From assembly GCF_011043735.1 (NCBI RefSeq), contig NZ_JAAKGV010000014.1:1-64000 (forward strand): 64,000 bases of DNA, read 5' to 3'. The stretch's first letter is position 1, and each line of letters begins with the position of its first letter. Under the pieces are notes generated by a model, which worked only from the letters and a program-made list of their open reading frames with translations, was not told where the DNA came from and did not search any database. The translations under genes were made by a program, and so were the position numbers. Shown piece after piece: positions 8,768-17,692 of the stretch. This DNA comes from Methylobacterium sp. DB0501 (GTDB lineage: Bacteria > Pseudomonadota > Alphaproteobacteria > Rhizobiales > Beijerinckiaceae).

Positions 8768-8813
8768 GAGCCTGACGGAGCGCAAGGCTCCGCAGGCGAT
8801 TCGCGGCGGGCAG

Positions 8814-8870
8814 GGTGCATCCCACCCTCTCACCTCGTCATGAGGCGAGAGGGTGGGATGCACCGATTTT
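8814..8870. terminator. Strong bidirectional terminator hairpin
   Basis: GGTGCATCCCACCCTCTC (8814-8831) is perfectly complementary to 8847-8864 and encloses a second CCTC/GAGG stem. GATTTT follows on the plus strand. It sits between the convergent allantoinase-fusion and glutathionyl-hydroquinone reductase-like genes and can stop both transcripts. Confidence 0.8.
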
Positions 8871-8918
8871 CTCCCGCTCTTCCCCGGACGCATCCGCTCG
8901 AACGGTCTCCGAAGCGAA

Positions 8919-9896
8919 TCAGGCCCCGAACCGCTCCGCCCGCCCATGCGGCGCGTCGTAGTCCAGCACCGGGCCGAGCGGGACGATGCCCGTCGGGTTG
9001 ATGGTCGGGTGGCTCTCGTAATAGTGCCGCTTGATATGGGTGAGGTTCACCGTTTCGGCGATGCCAGGGGTCTGGTAGAGGTCGCGCAGGTAGGGCGCGA
9101 GGTTCGGGTAGTCGGCGATCCGGCGCAGGTTGCACTTGAAGTGCCCGACATAGACCGGATCGAACCGCACCAGCGTGGTGAACAGCCGGATATCGGCCTC
9201 GGTCAGCCGGTCTCCCATCAGGTAGCGCGAGCGGTCGAGGCGGGCATCGAGGGCGTCGAGCTCCTCGAAGAGCGCCGTCACCGCCTCCGCGTAGGCGTCC
9301 TGGCTGGTGGCGAAACCGGCCTTGTAGACGCCGTTGTTGACCCGGTCGTAGACCCTGGCGTTCACGGCCTCGATCTCGGGGCGCAGATCCTCGGGGCAGA
9401 GGTCGGGGCCTGTGCCGCCGAAGGCGGCGTTGAGCATCCGGACGATCTCGGCCGACTCATTCGACACGATGGTGTCGCGCGCCTTGTCCCACAGCACCGG
9501 CACGGTGACCCGGCCGGTATAGTGCGGGTCGGCCTTTCGATAGACCTCGTAGAGCCGGGTCGCGCCGTTCACGGTGTCGGGGCTCGCCCCCGGGCTGTCG
9601 CCGAACACCCAGCCCTCGTGGCCCATATGCGGGTCGACCACCGACACCGAGACCGCGTCCTCCAGCCCCTTGAGGGCGCGCACGATCAGGGTGCGGTGGG
9701 CCCACGGGCAGGCGAGCGAGACGTAGAGGTGATAGCGCCCGGGTTCGGCCGGAAACCCGCCCTCCCCGCTCGGTCCGGCAGTGCCGTCCCGCGTCACCCA
9801 GTTGCGGAAGGCCGCGTCCTTGCGCACGAAGCGCCCGCCGGTCTCCTTCGTGTCGTACCATCTGTCGTGCCAGACGCCGTCGACCAGAAGTCCCAT
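8919..9896 (-). CDS. Glutathionyl-hydroquinone reductase-like glutathione transferase (YqjG/ECM4 family)
   Basis: This 325-aa protein belongs to the Xi-class/ECM4 glutathione transferases that remove glutathione from glutathionyl-hydroquinones. It shows the family start (MGLLVDGVW), the FVRKDAAFRNWVT segment, and the active-site Cys63 in SLACPWAHRTL. The conserved VSVVDPHMGHEGWVF and the C-terminal helical domain (LMGDRLTEADIRLFTTLVRF) follow. Length is normal. The ATG at 9896 is preferred because the longer frame to 10100 adds low-complexity Arg/Ser residues. It is cytoplasmic, and its native quinone substrate is unknown. Confidence 0.92.
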   Translation of the reverse strand: MGLLVDGVWHDRWYDTKETGGRFVRKDAAFRNWVTRDGTAGPSGEGGFPAEPGRYHLYVSLACPWAHRTLIVRALKGLEDAVSVSVVDPHMGHEGWVFGDSPGASPDTVNGATRLYEVYRKADPHYTGRVTVPVLWDKARDTIVSNESAEIVRMLNAAFGGTGPDLCPEDLRPEIEAVNARVYDRVNNGVYKAGFATSQDAYAEAVTALFEELDALDARLDRSRYLMGDRLTEADIRLFTTLVRFDPVYVGHFKCNLRRIADYPNLAPYLRDLYQTPGIAETVNLTHIKRHYYESHPTINPTGIVPLGPVLDYDAPHGRAERFGA

Positions 9897-9960
9897 CGCA
9901 CTCTCCTCAACTCCCAGGCCTGAAGGTGGGGCGGTCCTTGAGCACCGCAACGGCCGCCGC

Positions 9961-10902
9961 TCAGATCCCGGCGGCCCGGTCCGGTAGCGGGAGAGGCCGC
10001 GCGCCCTCGGCCTCGACGTCGAACCGGTCGTTCGGCACCCGGGCGAGGAAGCGCTCCGCCACCTCGACCAGCAGCAGGTGCGGCCGCACCCGCTCGACAT
10101 AGGCCCAGTCGAGATTCGACGACCAGACGAAGTGCAGCTCGCGAAAGCTCTCGGCGAGCAGTCCGGTCAGGAAGATCGGATGGAAATGCGAGCAGGAATC
10201 GCCGAACAGCATCAGGGTCCGCGGGTCCGCGGCCGGGCTCTCGTTGCGGAACACCACGTGGGCGCCGACATGCAGGTCGGCGGCCGTGCCGCGCGCCTCG
10301 TGGCCGAGGACCAGCGGGTTGGCGAAGACCCGCACGGCGTCGCGCTGCACCTCGTGGACCCGCATCGTCTCGCGCCGGGGCGGATCGAGCTTGGCGCCGA
10401 GGTCGCGCACGCCGTCATGGTCGTGGAACGGCCGCGATCCGAGGTCGCCCGGCGGCACGGCGCCCAACGCCCGCATGATCTCGCCATAGGCGAGGCGGCA
10501 GCCCTCCTGGCTCCAATGGGTGTCGGTGCGCAGGTAGAGCGGCGGCTCGGCGTCCCGCGCCGCCCGCAACGGGCCGACGAGGTCGATCCAGGCCCGGGCC
10601 GCCGGGGAGAGCGCGAGGCGCACGCCGAGGCGCCGGGCCGGCGAGAGCGCCGGATCGAGGTCGAGCCCGTCGAGGCGGTCGTCGTAGATGCTCAGCTTCT
10701 CCGGCACCACGACGTGGAAGGCGCGCAGTCCCAGGGCCGCGGCGCGGACGGTGCGCGCCTCGATCAGCCGGCGCCAGCGCCACAGCCGCCAGGCGACAGG
10801 CAGGCTCGCGCGGTATTGCTGCCGCACCCGGTTGGTGCCGCCGGTCAGGAAGAGCCATCCGTCCCGGCCGAGATGGACCATGTCGTCGGTGCTGTCGCGC
10901 AT
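9961..10902 (-). CDS. AlgJ/AlgX-like SGNH-type protein (putative polysaccharide O-acetylation)
   Basis: This protein of about 313 aa resembles the AlgX/AlgJ (DHHW) acetyltransferase domain. It opens with the typical HLGRDGWLFLTGGTN. It has VVVPEKLSIYDDRL, the catalytic Asp-His block in RTDTHWSQEGCRLAYGEI, and a GDS-like nucleophile loop LMLFGDSCSHFHP. Such proteins move acetyl groups onto exported glycans in the periplasm. No clear signal peptide is seen at the selected start, and no MBOAT partner (AlgI type) adjoins, which leaves partner and substrate open. The start at 10902 is chosen by homology; the frame stays open to 11106 but would then overlap the divergent RNA ligase-like gene. Confidence 0.75.
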   Translation of the reverse strand: MRDSTDDMVHLGRDGWLFLTGGTNRVRQQYRASLPVAWRLWRWRRLIEARTVRAAALGLRAFHVVVPEKLSIYDDRLDGLDLDPALSPARRLGVRLALSPAARAWIDLVGPLRAARDAEPPLYLRTDTHWSQEGCRLAYGEIMRALGAVPPGDLGSRPFHDHDGVRDLGAKLDPPRRETMRVHEVQRDAVRVFANPLVLGHEARGTAADLHVGAHVVFRNESPAADPRTLMLFGDSCSHFHPIFLTGLLAESFRELHFVWSSNLDWAYVERVRPHLLLVEVAERFLARVPNDRFDVEAEGARPLPLPDRAAGI

Positions 10903-10987
10903 CCGCGCCGTGTAGCGGGAAGTCCGCGAGCTGAACAGCGGAGCCGGCCCTGGCCTTTGCGGCGGCCCGCGCCATTTCGCCCGGAGA

Positions 10988-11500
10988 ATGTCGCAAAGCC
11001 CCCTGATCCTGACCCTGGAACTCGACGAGGCCGCCTTCGCGGAGTTCGACGGCCTGCGCCGCCGCCACTTCCCGCCTGCCCTCAACAAGATTCCGGCCCA
11101 CGTCACGCTGTTCCATCACCTGCCCGGCGAGGAGGAGCGCGGCATCGTCGAGACGCTGGCCGCGGAGGTGCGGGCGGAAGGCCCGATCCCGGTCGAGGTC
11201 GCGTCCTTACGCTTCATCGGCCGCGGCGTCGCCTACGCGCTCGAAGCGCCCCGCCTCTCGGCCCTGCGCGGGCGCCTCGCCACCGCCTTCGCGCAGTGGC
11301 TGACGCCGCAGGACCGTCAGGGCTACCGGCCGCACGTTACGGTGCAGAACAAGGTCGCGCCGGAAGAGGCGCGGGCCCTCCACCGCGAGCTGGAAGCCGC
11401 CTTCGTGCCGCGCGAGGTCGTCGGCACCGGGCTCCTGCTCTGGCGCTATCTCGGAGGGCCGTGGGAGGCCCGCGGCCGTTTCCCGTTCGGGGGCGCCTGA
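10988..11500 (+). CDS. 2'-5' RNA ligase family protein (2H phosphoesterase superfamily)
   Basis: This 170-aa protein has the two HxT motifs that define 2H phosphoesterases: HVT at residues 38-40 (PAHVTLFHH) and HVT at 116-118 (RPHVTVQNK), with the usual spacing. Members hydrolyse 2',3'-cyclic phosphates or 2'-5' linkages in RNA; the physiological substrate is generally unclear. Its stop codon shares one base with the start of the PAP2 gene (TGATG), so the two are translationally coupled. The upstream gene is divergent. Confidence 0.87.
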   Translation: MSQSPLILTLELDEAAFAEFDGLRRRHFPPALNKIPAHVTLFHHLPGEEERGIVETLAAEVRAEGPIPVEVASLRFIGRGVAYALEAPRLSALRGRLATAFAQWLTPQDRQGYRPHVTVQNKVAPEEARALHRELEAAFVPREVVGTGLLLWRYLGGPWEARGRFPFGGA

Positions 11501-12240
11501 TGGTCGCGATTCCGTTCCGGCGCCACGCCACGGCGGTGTGGCTGCGCCTGCGCCTCAACGAGATCGGGCCGCTCGCCTCGCTGCTCGCCGTCAGCCTGTT
11601 CGGCTTCGGCTTCTTCAAGCTCGCCGACGAGGTCCGCGAGGGCGGCTCGTTCGGCTTCGACGACCGGCTGCTGCTGGCGTTGCGCGTGCCCGGCGACCTC
11701 GCCCAGCCGATCGGCCCGTCATGGCTGCCCGAGACGATGCGGGACATCACCGCCTTCGGCAGCGTGTTCGGCATCGTCTACGTGACGGCCTGCGTGGTGC
11801 TCTACCTCGCCATCACCGCGCGCCGGCGCGCCGCTCTGTTCGTCGTGATTGCGATCGGCGGCGGCGAGTTGCTGTCGACGGGCCTGAAGCTGTTCTTCCA
11901 CCGCCCGCGGCCGGAACTGGTGCCGCACGGCATGGAGACCTTCACGGCGAGCTTTCCGAGCGGCCATGCCATGCTGTCGGCGATCGCCTACCTGACGCTC
12001 GCGATCCTGCTCGCCCGGGTCGAGCGCTCGCGCAAGGTCAAGGCCTTCGTGATGGGGCTCGGCGTCGTCACCACGCTGCTGGTCGGGATCAGCCGGATCT
12101 ATCTCGGCGTGCACTGGCCGAGCGACGTGCTCGCCGGCTGGTGCATCGGCGCCGCCTGGGCGTCGCTGTGCTGGTTCGTCGCCCTGCAGCTGCAGCGACA
12201 GGAAGTGGTCGAGGCGCCGGACCCGCCGCCGCCGGCGTGA
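11500..12240 (+). CDS. PAP2-family membrane phosphatase
   Basis: This 246-aa membrane protein carries the three-part acid phosphatase signature: KLFFHRPRPE (motif 1), FPSGHAMLS (motif 2) and SRIYLGVHWPSDVLAGW (motif 3, with the catalytic His). About six hydrophobic segments are visible (for example PLASLLAVSLFGFGFF and VFGIVYVTACVVLYLAI). Such enzymes dephosphorylate phosphatidic acid, phosphatidylglycerophosphate or undecaprenyl pyrophosphate at the outer face of the inner membrane. Which lipid this one uses cannot be read from sequence. It overlaps the upstream RNA ligase-like gene by one base. Confidence 0.92.
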   Translation: MVAIPFRRHATAVWLRLRLNEIGPLASLLAVSLFGFGFFKLADEVREGGSFGFDDRLLLALRVPGDLAQPIGPSWLPETMRDITAFGSVFGIVYVTACVVLYLAITARRRAALFVVIAIGGGELLSTGLKLFFHRPRPELVPHGMETFTASFPSGHAMLSAIAYLTLAILLARVERSRKVKAFVMGLGVVTTLLVGISRIYLGVHWPSDVLAGWCIGAAWASLCWFVALQLQRQEVVEAPDPPPPA

Positions 12241-12284
12241 ATACCGGGACGCCTCGCCGGCATCCTCGACGGGATTGCCGTCAA

Positions 12285-12328
12285 CCGCGTCGTTCCGGGG
12301 CCGCGCAGCGAAGCCCCGAACGACGCGG
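12285..12328. repeat. REP-like hairpin after the PAP2 gene
   Basis: CCGCGTCGTTCCGGGG (12285-12300) pairs with CCCCGAACGACGCGG (12314-12328) with a single bulged base. The stem sequence is close to that at 16995-17034, pointing to a small family of dispersed extragenic palindromes. It may also act as a terminator. Confidence 0.5.
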
Positions 12329-12453
12329 GAGAGGTGCCGAACGGACGCGACCACCCGGCGTGCGTCACAGGTCGACCAGGCTTCCGATCGACCCGCTTGC
12401 GCGCCGCCGCGCCCTCCCCTAGCCAAACGGGGGAGACGAGCGGGAGGAACGCC

Positions 12454-13227
12454 GTGGACTACGAGAACATCCGGGTCGAGACGCGCGGGCGCGTGGCGCT
12501 CGTCACCCTGCACCGCCCAGCGGCGCTGAACGCCCTGTGCAATGCGCTGATCGCCGAGCTGAACCACGCCCTCGACGGCTACGAGCGCGACGACGGCATC
12601 GGCTGCGTCGTCATCACCGGCTCGGAGAAGGCGTTCGCCGCCGGCGCCGACATCCGCGAGATGCAGGACCGCACCCATCCCGAATTCTACATGGCCGACC
12701 CGTTCGGCGAGTGGGACAAGGTCGGCCGGCGCCGCAAGCCGATCATCGCCGCGGTGGCGGGCTACGCGCTGGGCGGCGGCTGCGAGCTGGCGCTGATGTG
12801 CGACTTCATCCTGGCCGCCGACAATGCGAAGTTCGGCCAGCCCGAGATCAAGCTCGGGGTGATTCCCGGCGCCGGCGGCACCCAGCGCCTGACCCGCGCG
12901 GTCGGCAAGGCCAAGGCGATGGAGCTGTGCCTCACCGGCCGGATGATGGATGCGGCCGAGGCCGAGCGCTCCGGCCTCGTCGCCCGAGTGGTGCCGGCGG
13001 CTGATCTCCTCGACGAGGCGATGAAGGCCGCGGAGACGATCGCGTCGATGTCGCTGCCCGCCGTGATGGTGGCCAAGGAGAGCATCGACCGCGCCTTCGA
13101 GACCACCCTGACCGAGGGCATCCGCTACGAGCGCCGGGTGTTCTACGGCCTCTTCGCCACCCACGACCAGAAGGAAGGCATGAAGGCCTTCGTCGAGAAG
13201 CGTAAGCCCAACTTCGAGAACCGCTGA
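12454..13227 (+). CDS. Enoyl-CoA hydratase (crotonase family)
   Basis: This 257-aa crotonase-fold enzyme hydrates trans-2-enoyl-CoA in beta-oxidation-type pathways. The GTG at 12454 follows GGGAGGAA and gives the standard start VDYENIRVETRGRVALVTLH. The CoA/oxyanion loop is KAFAAGADIREM. The region holding the two catalytic glutamates reads YALGGGCELALMCD and FGQPEIKLGVIPGAGGTQRL. Full length is typical. It overlaps the next gene by one base (TGATG) and heads a three-gene overlapping operon with a threonine dehydratase and a prolyl-tRNA editing protein; it is not obviously linked to them biochemically. Confidence 0.93.
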   Translation: MDYENIRVETRGRVALVTLHRPAALNALCNALIAELNHALDGYERDDGIGCVVITGSEKAFAAGADIREMQDRTHPEFYMADPFGEWDKVGRRRKPIIAAVAGYALGGGCELALMCDFILAADNAKFGQPEIKLGVIPGAGGTQRLTRAVGKAKAMELCLTGRMMDAAEAERSGLVARVVPAADLLDEAMKAAETIASMSLPAVMVAKESIDRAFETTLTEGIRYERRVFYGLFATHDQKEGMKAFVEKRKPNFENR

Positions 13228-14183
13228 TGAGCCTCACTTACGCCGACGTCGAGGCCGCCGCCGGCCGGATCGACGGCATCGCCCACCGCACGCCCGTGCT
13301 CACCTCCCGCACCGCCGATGCGCGGACGGGCGCCACCCTGTTCTTCAAGGCCGAGCCGCTGCAGCGCGCTGGCGCCTTCAAGTTCCGGGGCGCCTGCAAC
13401 GCCATCGCGGCGCTCTCGCCCGAGCAGCGGAGCCGCGGGGTGCTGGCCTTCTCCTCCGGCAACCACGCCCAGGCGATCGCCTATGCGGGCGCGCTGCAAG
13501 GCGTGCCGACCGTGATCGTGATGCCGCACGACGCTCCCGCCATCAAGGTCGCGGCGACCCGCGGCTACGGCGCCGAGATCGTCACCTACGACCGCTACGA
13601 GGAGGACCGCGAGGCGGTGAGCCAGCGGCTCGCCGAGGCGCGCGGCCTGTCGGTGATCCCGCCTTACGACCACCCGGACGTGATCGCCGGCCAGGGCACG
13701 GCGGTGAAGGAGCTGATCGAGGAGGTCGGCCCTCTCGACGTCCTCCTCGTCTGCCTCGGCGGCGGCGGTTTGCTCGCCGGCTCCTGCCTCTCGGCGAAAG
13801 CCCTGTCGCCGGGAGTCGAGATCTGGGGCGTCGAGCCGGAGGCGGGCAATGACGGCCAGCAATCGCTCGCCAAGGGCGAGGTGGTGCGCATTCCCGTCCC
13901 GGTCTCGATCGCCGACGGCGCGCTGACCACGCATCTGGGCCGGCACACCTTCCCGATCATCCGGCGCGATGCCGCCGGCATCGTCACCGCCACCGACGCG
14001 CAGCTCGTCGCGGCGATGCGGTTCTTCGTCGAGCGGATGAAGCTCGTGGTCGAGCCGACCGGCTGCCTCGGCGCGGCCGCCGCCTTCGAGGGCGCGGTGC
14101 CGGTGAAGGGAAAGCGCGTCGGCGTGATCCTGTCGGGCGGCAACGTCGATCCGGCGGCTTTGGCCCGCCACCTCGCCGCATGA
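13227..14183 (+). CDS. Threonine/serine dehydratase, PLP-dependent fold type II
   Basis: This 318-aa enzyme has the catalytic lysine (Lys52) in GAFKFRGACNAI, the substrate loop SSGNHAQAIAYA, and the phosphate-binding glycine loop CLGGGGLLAG. It lacks the C-terminal ACT-type regulatory domain of biosynthetic IlvA, so it resembles catabolic threonine dehydratase or serine/threo-3-hydroxyaspartate dehydratases. It deaminates a hydroxy-amino acid to a 2-keto acid. The start overlaps the enoyl-CoA hydratase stop, and its own stop overlaps the next start (ATGA), so coupled translation is expected. Confidence 0.92.
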   Translation: MSLTYADVEAAAGRIDGIAHRTPVLTSRTADARTGATLFFKAEPLQRAGAFKFRGACNAIAALSPEQRSRGVLAFSSGNHAQAIAYAGALQGVPTVIVMPHDAPAIKVAATRGYGAEIVTYDRYEEDREAVSQRLAEARGLSVIPPYDHPDVIAGQGTAVKELIEEVGPLDVLLVCLGGGGLLAGSCLSAKALSPGVEIWGVEPEAGNDGQQSLAKGEVVRIPVPVSIADGALTTHLGRHTFPIIRRDAAGIVTATDAQLVAAMRFFVERMKLVVEPTGCLGAAAAFEGAVPVKGKRVGVILSGGNVDPAALARHLAA

Positions 14184-14701
14184 ATCCGGCGACTCCCGAG
14201 GAGCTGTTCGCCTTCCTCGACGGCCTCGGGATCGCCCACGCCACCGTGGCGCACGTGCCCGTGCACACGGTGGCGGAATCGCGCGACCTCAAGGCCGGGA
14301 TGCCGGGCGGCCACTCGAAGAACCTCTTTCTCAAGGACAAGAGCGGCCGGCTGTTCCTGGTGGTCGCCGAGGCCGAGGCCCGGATCGACCTCAAGCGCCT
14401 GCACGGGCCGCTCGGGGCCCGAGGCCGGCTGTCTTTCGGCTCGCCCGAGCTTCTTTTCGAGCGCCTCGGCGTGCGCCCCGGCTCGGTGACGCCGTTCGGG
14501 CTCCTCAACGACCGCGACGGCACCGTCGGCGTGGTCCTCGATGCCGGGCTGATGGCGCAGGACCCGGTCAATTTCCACCCGCTCCACAACGGGGCGACCA
14601 CCGCGGTGGCGCCGGGCGACCTGATCCGCTTCCTGGAGGCGACGGGACACCCGCCGCGGGTGATGGTGCTGCCTGAGCCGGTGGGGGACGCAGAAGCGTA
14701 G
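14180..14701 (+). CDS. Prolyl-tRNA editing protein, YbaK/ProX family
   Basis: This 173-aa stand-alone editing domain resembles ProX/PrdX proteins, which hydrolyse alanine wrongly attached to tRNA-Pro. Family motifs include the N-terminal HVPVHTVAESRDLK, GGHSKNLFLKDKSG with the conserved lysine, and LNDRDGTVGVVLDAGLM, followed by NFHPLHNGATTAV. It works in the cytoplasm on charged tRNA. It is the last gene of an overlapping trio and converges on meaB with only 8 bp between stops. Confidence 0.9.
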   Translation: MNPATPEELFAFLDGLGIAHATVAHVPVHTVAESRDLKAGMPGGHSKNLFLKDKSGRLFLVVAEAEARIDLKRLHGPLGARGRLSFGSPELLFERLGVRPGSVTPFGLLNDRDGTVGVVLDAGLMAQDPVNFHPLHNGATTAVAPGDLIRFLEATGHPPRVMVLPEPVGDAEA

Positions 14702-14709
14702 CCGGGCGA

Positions 14710-15687
14710 TCAGAGCCCGATCAGCTCGGCGATCAGGTCCGCTCCCGCGGCCGGCGAGCGCTCGCCGGCCGCGACCCGCCGCTCGGCCTCCGCGGTCGTC
14801 CTGCGTACCTCGGCGCTGCCGGTGAGGCGCTGGTGCAGGCGCTCGTGGACCAGGGCCCACATCCACTTCACGTCCTGCTCGCGGCGTTTGGCGGCAATCT
14901 CGCCGGTCGCCGTGAGCTTACGGCGGTGGTCGAGGATCGCCTCCCACAGGGCGTCGAGCCCCTGGCAGGCCAGCCCCGAGATGGTGGTGACCGGCGGCGA
15001 CCAGGTGGCGCTCGCCGGGGTCAGGATGTGGAGCGCGGCCCGGTACTCGGCCGCCGCGGCCAGGGCGCGGCGCATCCCCTCCTCGCCGTCGGCCTTGTTG
15101 ACCGCGATCATGTCGGCGAGTTCGAGGATGCCCTTCTTGATGCCCTGCAGCTCGTCGCCGGCGCCGGGCAGCATCAGCACCAGGAAGAAATCGGTGAGGT
15201 CGGCGACCGCGGTCTCGGACTGGCCGACGCCCACCGTCTCGACCAGCACCACGTCGAACCCCGCGGCCTCGCAGAGCAGCATCGTCTCGCGGGTCTTGGC
15301 CGCGACGCCGCCCAGCGTGCCCGAGGAGGGCGAGGGCCGGATGAAGGCGTTCGGATCGATGGCGAGCCGCGCCATCCGAGTCTTGTCGCCGAGGATCGAG
15401 CCGCCGGTGCGCGACGAGCTCGGATCGACCGCCAGCACCGCGACCTTGTGGCCCCGTCCCGTGAGGCTCGCCCCGAGGGCGTCGATGGTGGTGGATTTCC
15501 CCACCCCCGGCACGCCGGTGATGCCGACCCGCACCGCCTTTCCGGCGTGCGGCAGGGCCGCGTCGAGGAGGGCGCGGGCGGCGGCACGGTGATCGGCCCG
15601 CTTCGATTCGACCAGCGTGATGGCGCGGGCGAGGGCGGCGCGGTTGCCGGACAGGAGCTGGTCGAGATCGGGGGCCGGAACGGTCAT
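14710..15687 (-). CDS. meaB: MeaB, GTPase chaperone of methylmalonyl-CoA mutase
   Basis: This 325-aa G3E-type GTPase loads and protects the B12 cofactor of methylmalonyl-CoA mutase. In methylotrophs it serves the ethylmalonyl-CoA pathway of glyoxylate regeneration. Walker A is GVPGVGKS at residues 58-65, followed by the MeaB-specific VDPSSSRTGGSILGDKTRM, the ETVGVGQSE switch and the AVNKADG guanine-specificity motif. The start at 15687 (MTVPAPDLDQLLSG) and length fit the family. No mutase gene is adjacent, so the partner is encoded elsewhere. Confidence 0.95.
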   Translation of the reverse strand: MTVPAPDLDQLLSGNRAALARAITLVESKRADHRAAARALLDAALPHAGKAVRVGITGVPGVGKSTTIDALGASLTGRGHKVAVLAVDPSSSRTGGSILGDKTRMARLAIDPNAFIRPSPSSGTLGGVAAKTRETMLLCEAAGFDVVLVETVGVGQSETAVADLTDFFLVLMLPGAGDELQGIKKGILELADMIAVNKADGEEGMRRALAAAAEYRAALHILTPASATWSPPVTTISGLACQGLDALWEAILDHRRKLTATGEIAAKRREQDVKWMWALVHERLHQRLTGSAEVRRTTAEAERRVAAGERSPAAGADLIAELIGL

Positions 15688-15891
15688 GCCGTCTTTCTGC
15701 CGCCTCGCCGCCCGCCCGTCGAGGGCTTCGCCTGTGGACCAAGGACCGACACGCGTGACCTGCCGGCAACAGGCGCGGCTTTGCCCCGGTGCGTCGCCGC
15801 ACGGCCACGATCATGCCGCATCCCCGGCCTGAAAGCGCGGGCATATGCCGGCCGACCGGACCCTGGACGGCCGGAACCTGAGTGGGACGAC

Positions 15892-16911
15892 ATGACGCTG
15901 ACCGCCGCGCCGACACGCCGGGGCTTTGCCCGCCTCGGCCTCTCCGCCCTCGCGAGCCTGTCGCTCGGCGGCTGCCTCGGTGACGGGCTGTTGGGCGAGA
16001 CGGCGCCGGAGAAGCAATCGGCCCTCGACGTCAGCCCGGTCCTGCTCGTCGCCACCACCCGCCGCCCCGCCGACCCCGCCGGACGTCCGCCCTACTTCAC
16101 CGACCAGCGCGGCCGCGGGCTCTCCTTCGCCGCCGTGCGGCTCGCCCCGCCGGATCGCTCGCTGATCGGCAAGGTCTCGTCGGTGGTCACCGGGGACTGG
16201 CGCATCGCCGGGGCGCCCCAGGTGGTGAGCGGCCCCGAGGCCGCCACCGCCTTCGCGGAAGCGGTGTTGGGCCGCGACGTGCTGCTCTACGTCCACGGCT
16301 ATCGCGAATCGTTCGAGACCGCGGCGGTGAGCGCGGCGCAGCTCTCCGACGGCATCCGGTTCCGCGGCGTGTCGGGGCTGTTCACCTGGCCGTCCGCGGG
16401 AAAAACCTTCGATTACGGCTACGACCGCGAGAGCGCCCTGTGGTCGCGCGACGCCTTCGAGGACCTGCTGCGGGCGCTCGCCGCCGCGCAGGGCGGCCGG
16501 ATCCACATCGTCGCCCATTCCATGGGCACGCTGCTCACGCTGGAGACGCTGCGGATGCTGCGCGCCGATGCCGGCGAGGCGGCCCTCGACAGGATCGGCG
16601 CCATCGTGCTCGCCGCCCCCGACATCGACATCGACCTGTTCACCAACGGCATCGAGCGCTTGGGCACCGCGGCCCAGAAGATCACCGTGATCTCCTCGAC
16701 CAACGACCGGGCGCTCGAACTGTCGAGCACCATCGCGGGGGGCGTCATCCGCGCCGGCGCCGCCGACCGCAGCCGCCTGGAGGCACTCGGCGTGCGCGTC
16801 GCCGACGCCTCGGATTACGGCAGCGGCATCATCAACCACGACCTGTTCCTGTCGAACGTCGAGGTGCAGCAGGTGATCAAGCGGGCGTTGGCGAGGGCGG
16901 ATGGTCGGTGA
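15892..16911 (+). CDS. DUF900-type alpha/beta hydrolase, probable lipoprotein
   Basis: This 339-aa protein starts at the ATG at 15892 with TRRGFARLGLSALASLSLGG then Cys, a twin-arginine-like signal that ends in a lipobox-type LGGC. The rest is a DUF900/COG4782 alpha/beta hydrolase: VLLVATTRRPAD, YVHGYRESFETA for the oxyanion region, and the nucleophile elbow HIVAHSMGTLLTLE, with the His in the C-terminal IINHDLFLSN region. It is probably anchored to a membrane on the periplasmic side. Substrate is unknown. The longer reading from 14833 is antisense to meaB and is rejected. Confidence 0.85.
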   Translation: MTLTAAPTRRGFARLGLSALASLSLGGCLGDGLLGETAPEKQSALDVSPVLLVATTRRPADPAGRPPYFTDQRGRGLSFAAVRLAPPDRSLIGKVSSVVTGDWRIAGAPQVVSGPEAATAFAEAVLGRDVLLYVHGYRESFETAAVSAAQLSDGIRFRGVSGLFTWPSAGKTFDYGYDRESALWSRDAFEDLLRALAAAQGGRIHIVAHSMGTLLTLETLRMLRADAGEAALDRIGAIVLAAPDIDIDLFTNGIERLGTAAQKITVISSTNDRALELSSTIAGGVIRAGAADRSRLEALGVRVADASDYGSGIINHDLFLSNVEVQQVIKRALARADGR

Positions 16912-16994
16912 GGGGCCGGGCCGATCGCGATTCAAGTCGATCGAGATGGTCTACCGGCTCGACAAGTCTGGCTGCGGTTCGTTCCACCCTCCGC

Positions 16995-17034
16995 GTCGTC
17001 CCGGGGCTCGCCGAAGGCGAGAACCCGGGATGAC
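16995..17034. repeat. REP-like palindrome
   Basis: GTCGTCCCGGG pairs with CCCGGGATGAC, with one G-T wobble, and encloses CTCGCC/GGCGAG. It lies between the convergent hydrolase and SOUL genes and is related in stem sequence to 12285-12328. It may serve both genes as a terminator. Confidence 0.5.
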
Positions 17035-17057
17035 CAAGAGAGTGTCAGCGACGGTCT

Positions 17058-17675
17058 CTACTTTCCGGCCTCCGACGCCGCCAGCCTCGCCGCCACCTCG
17101 TTCCGCCGCAAGGCCGGAATCGCGAAGGGCGGGTCGTAGCCCATGAAGAACGGCGGGGCCGCCGTCGCCCGGCCCGCCGCCCGCAGCACCTCGGTCAGGA
17201 TGCGCTCCTGGTCTGCCCGAGCCTCCGGCGTGATGCGGCCCGAGAAGCGCAGGGCGGCAATCCGCTCCTCCGGCACTCGCACCAGGCGCACCCCGGCCTC
17301 GGTCGGCTCCGGCGCGCCGGCTGCCGCGACGTCGTGCGGCAGGAAGAACCGCATCGTGCCGCCGGTGCCCTGCTCGACCGGCACCGTCATGGCGATGCGC
17401 TGCCCGCCGGCCTCCACCGGCGCGGTCATCGCGATGCGGTCGCCGGCCCGGTTGGCCCCCGTGATGTAGCGGAACAAGCGTCCGAACGCCTCGCCGTCGC
17501 CCTGGCCCCGCGCATCGGTCTCGATGGCGACGCGGGGTTCGTAGGCGCGGATCTCGACGCCGCGGTCGAGCCGTTCGACCACCGCGTAGCGCGGCTGGTC
17601 GTAGAAGGCACGCACGCCGAACACCCCGAGGACGGATTCGAGCAGGGTGACGGCGTAGTAGAGGATCCTGTCCAT
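17058..17675 (-). CDS. SOUL-family heme-binding protein
   Basis: This 205-aa protein has a hydrophobic N-terminal stretch (MDRILYYAVTLLESVLGVFGV), suggesting a membrane anchor or signal. The SOUL/HBP beta-barrel follows: YAVVERLDRGVEIRAYEP, LFRYITGANR, the repeated IAMTAPVEA/IAMTVPVEQ strands, and FSGRITPEA near the end. Members bind heme or related tetrapyrroles in eukaryotes; bacterial roles are unproven. It follows the NmrA-like oxidoreductase gene on the same strand with 17 bp between, so the two probably form an operon. Confidence 0.88.
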   Translation of the reverse strand: MDRILYYAVTLLESVLGVFGVRAFYDQPRYAVVERLDRGVEIRAYEPRVAIETDARGQGDGEAFGRLFRYITGANRAGDRIAMTAPVEAGGQRIAMTVPVEQGTGGTMRFFLPHDVAAAGAPEPTEAGVRLVRVPEERIAALRFSGRITPEARADQERILTEVLRAAGRATAAPPFFMGYDPPFAIPALRRNEVAARLAASEAGK

Positions 17676-17692
17676 GGCGTCGGATCGCCGGA

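Noticed and set aside
10078..12240. 720-aa plus-strand frame ending in the PAP2 protein
   Set aside because: Only the last 246 residues are real; the first part is antisense to the AlgJ/AlgX-like gene and out of frame with the RNA ligase-like gene.
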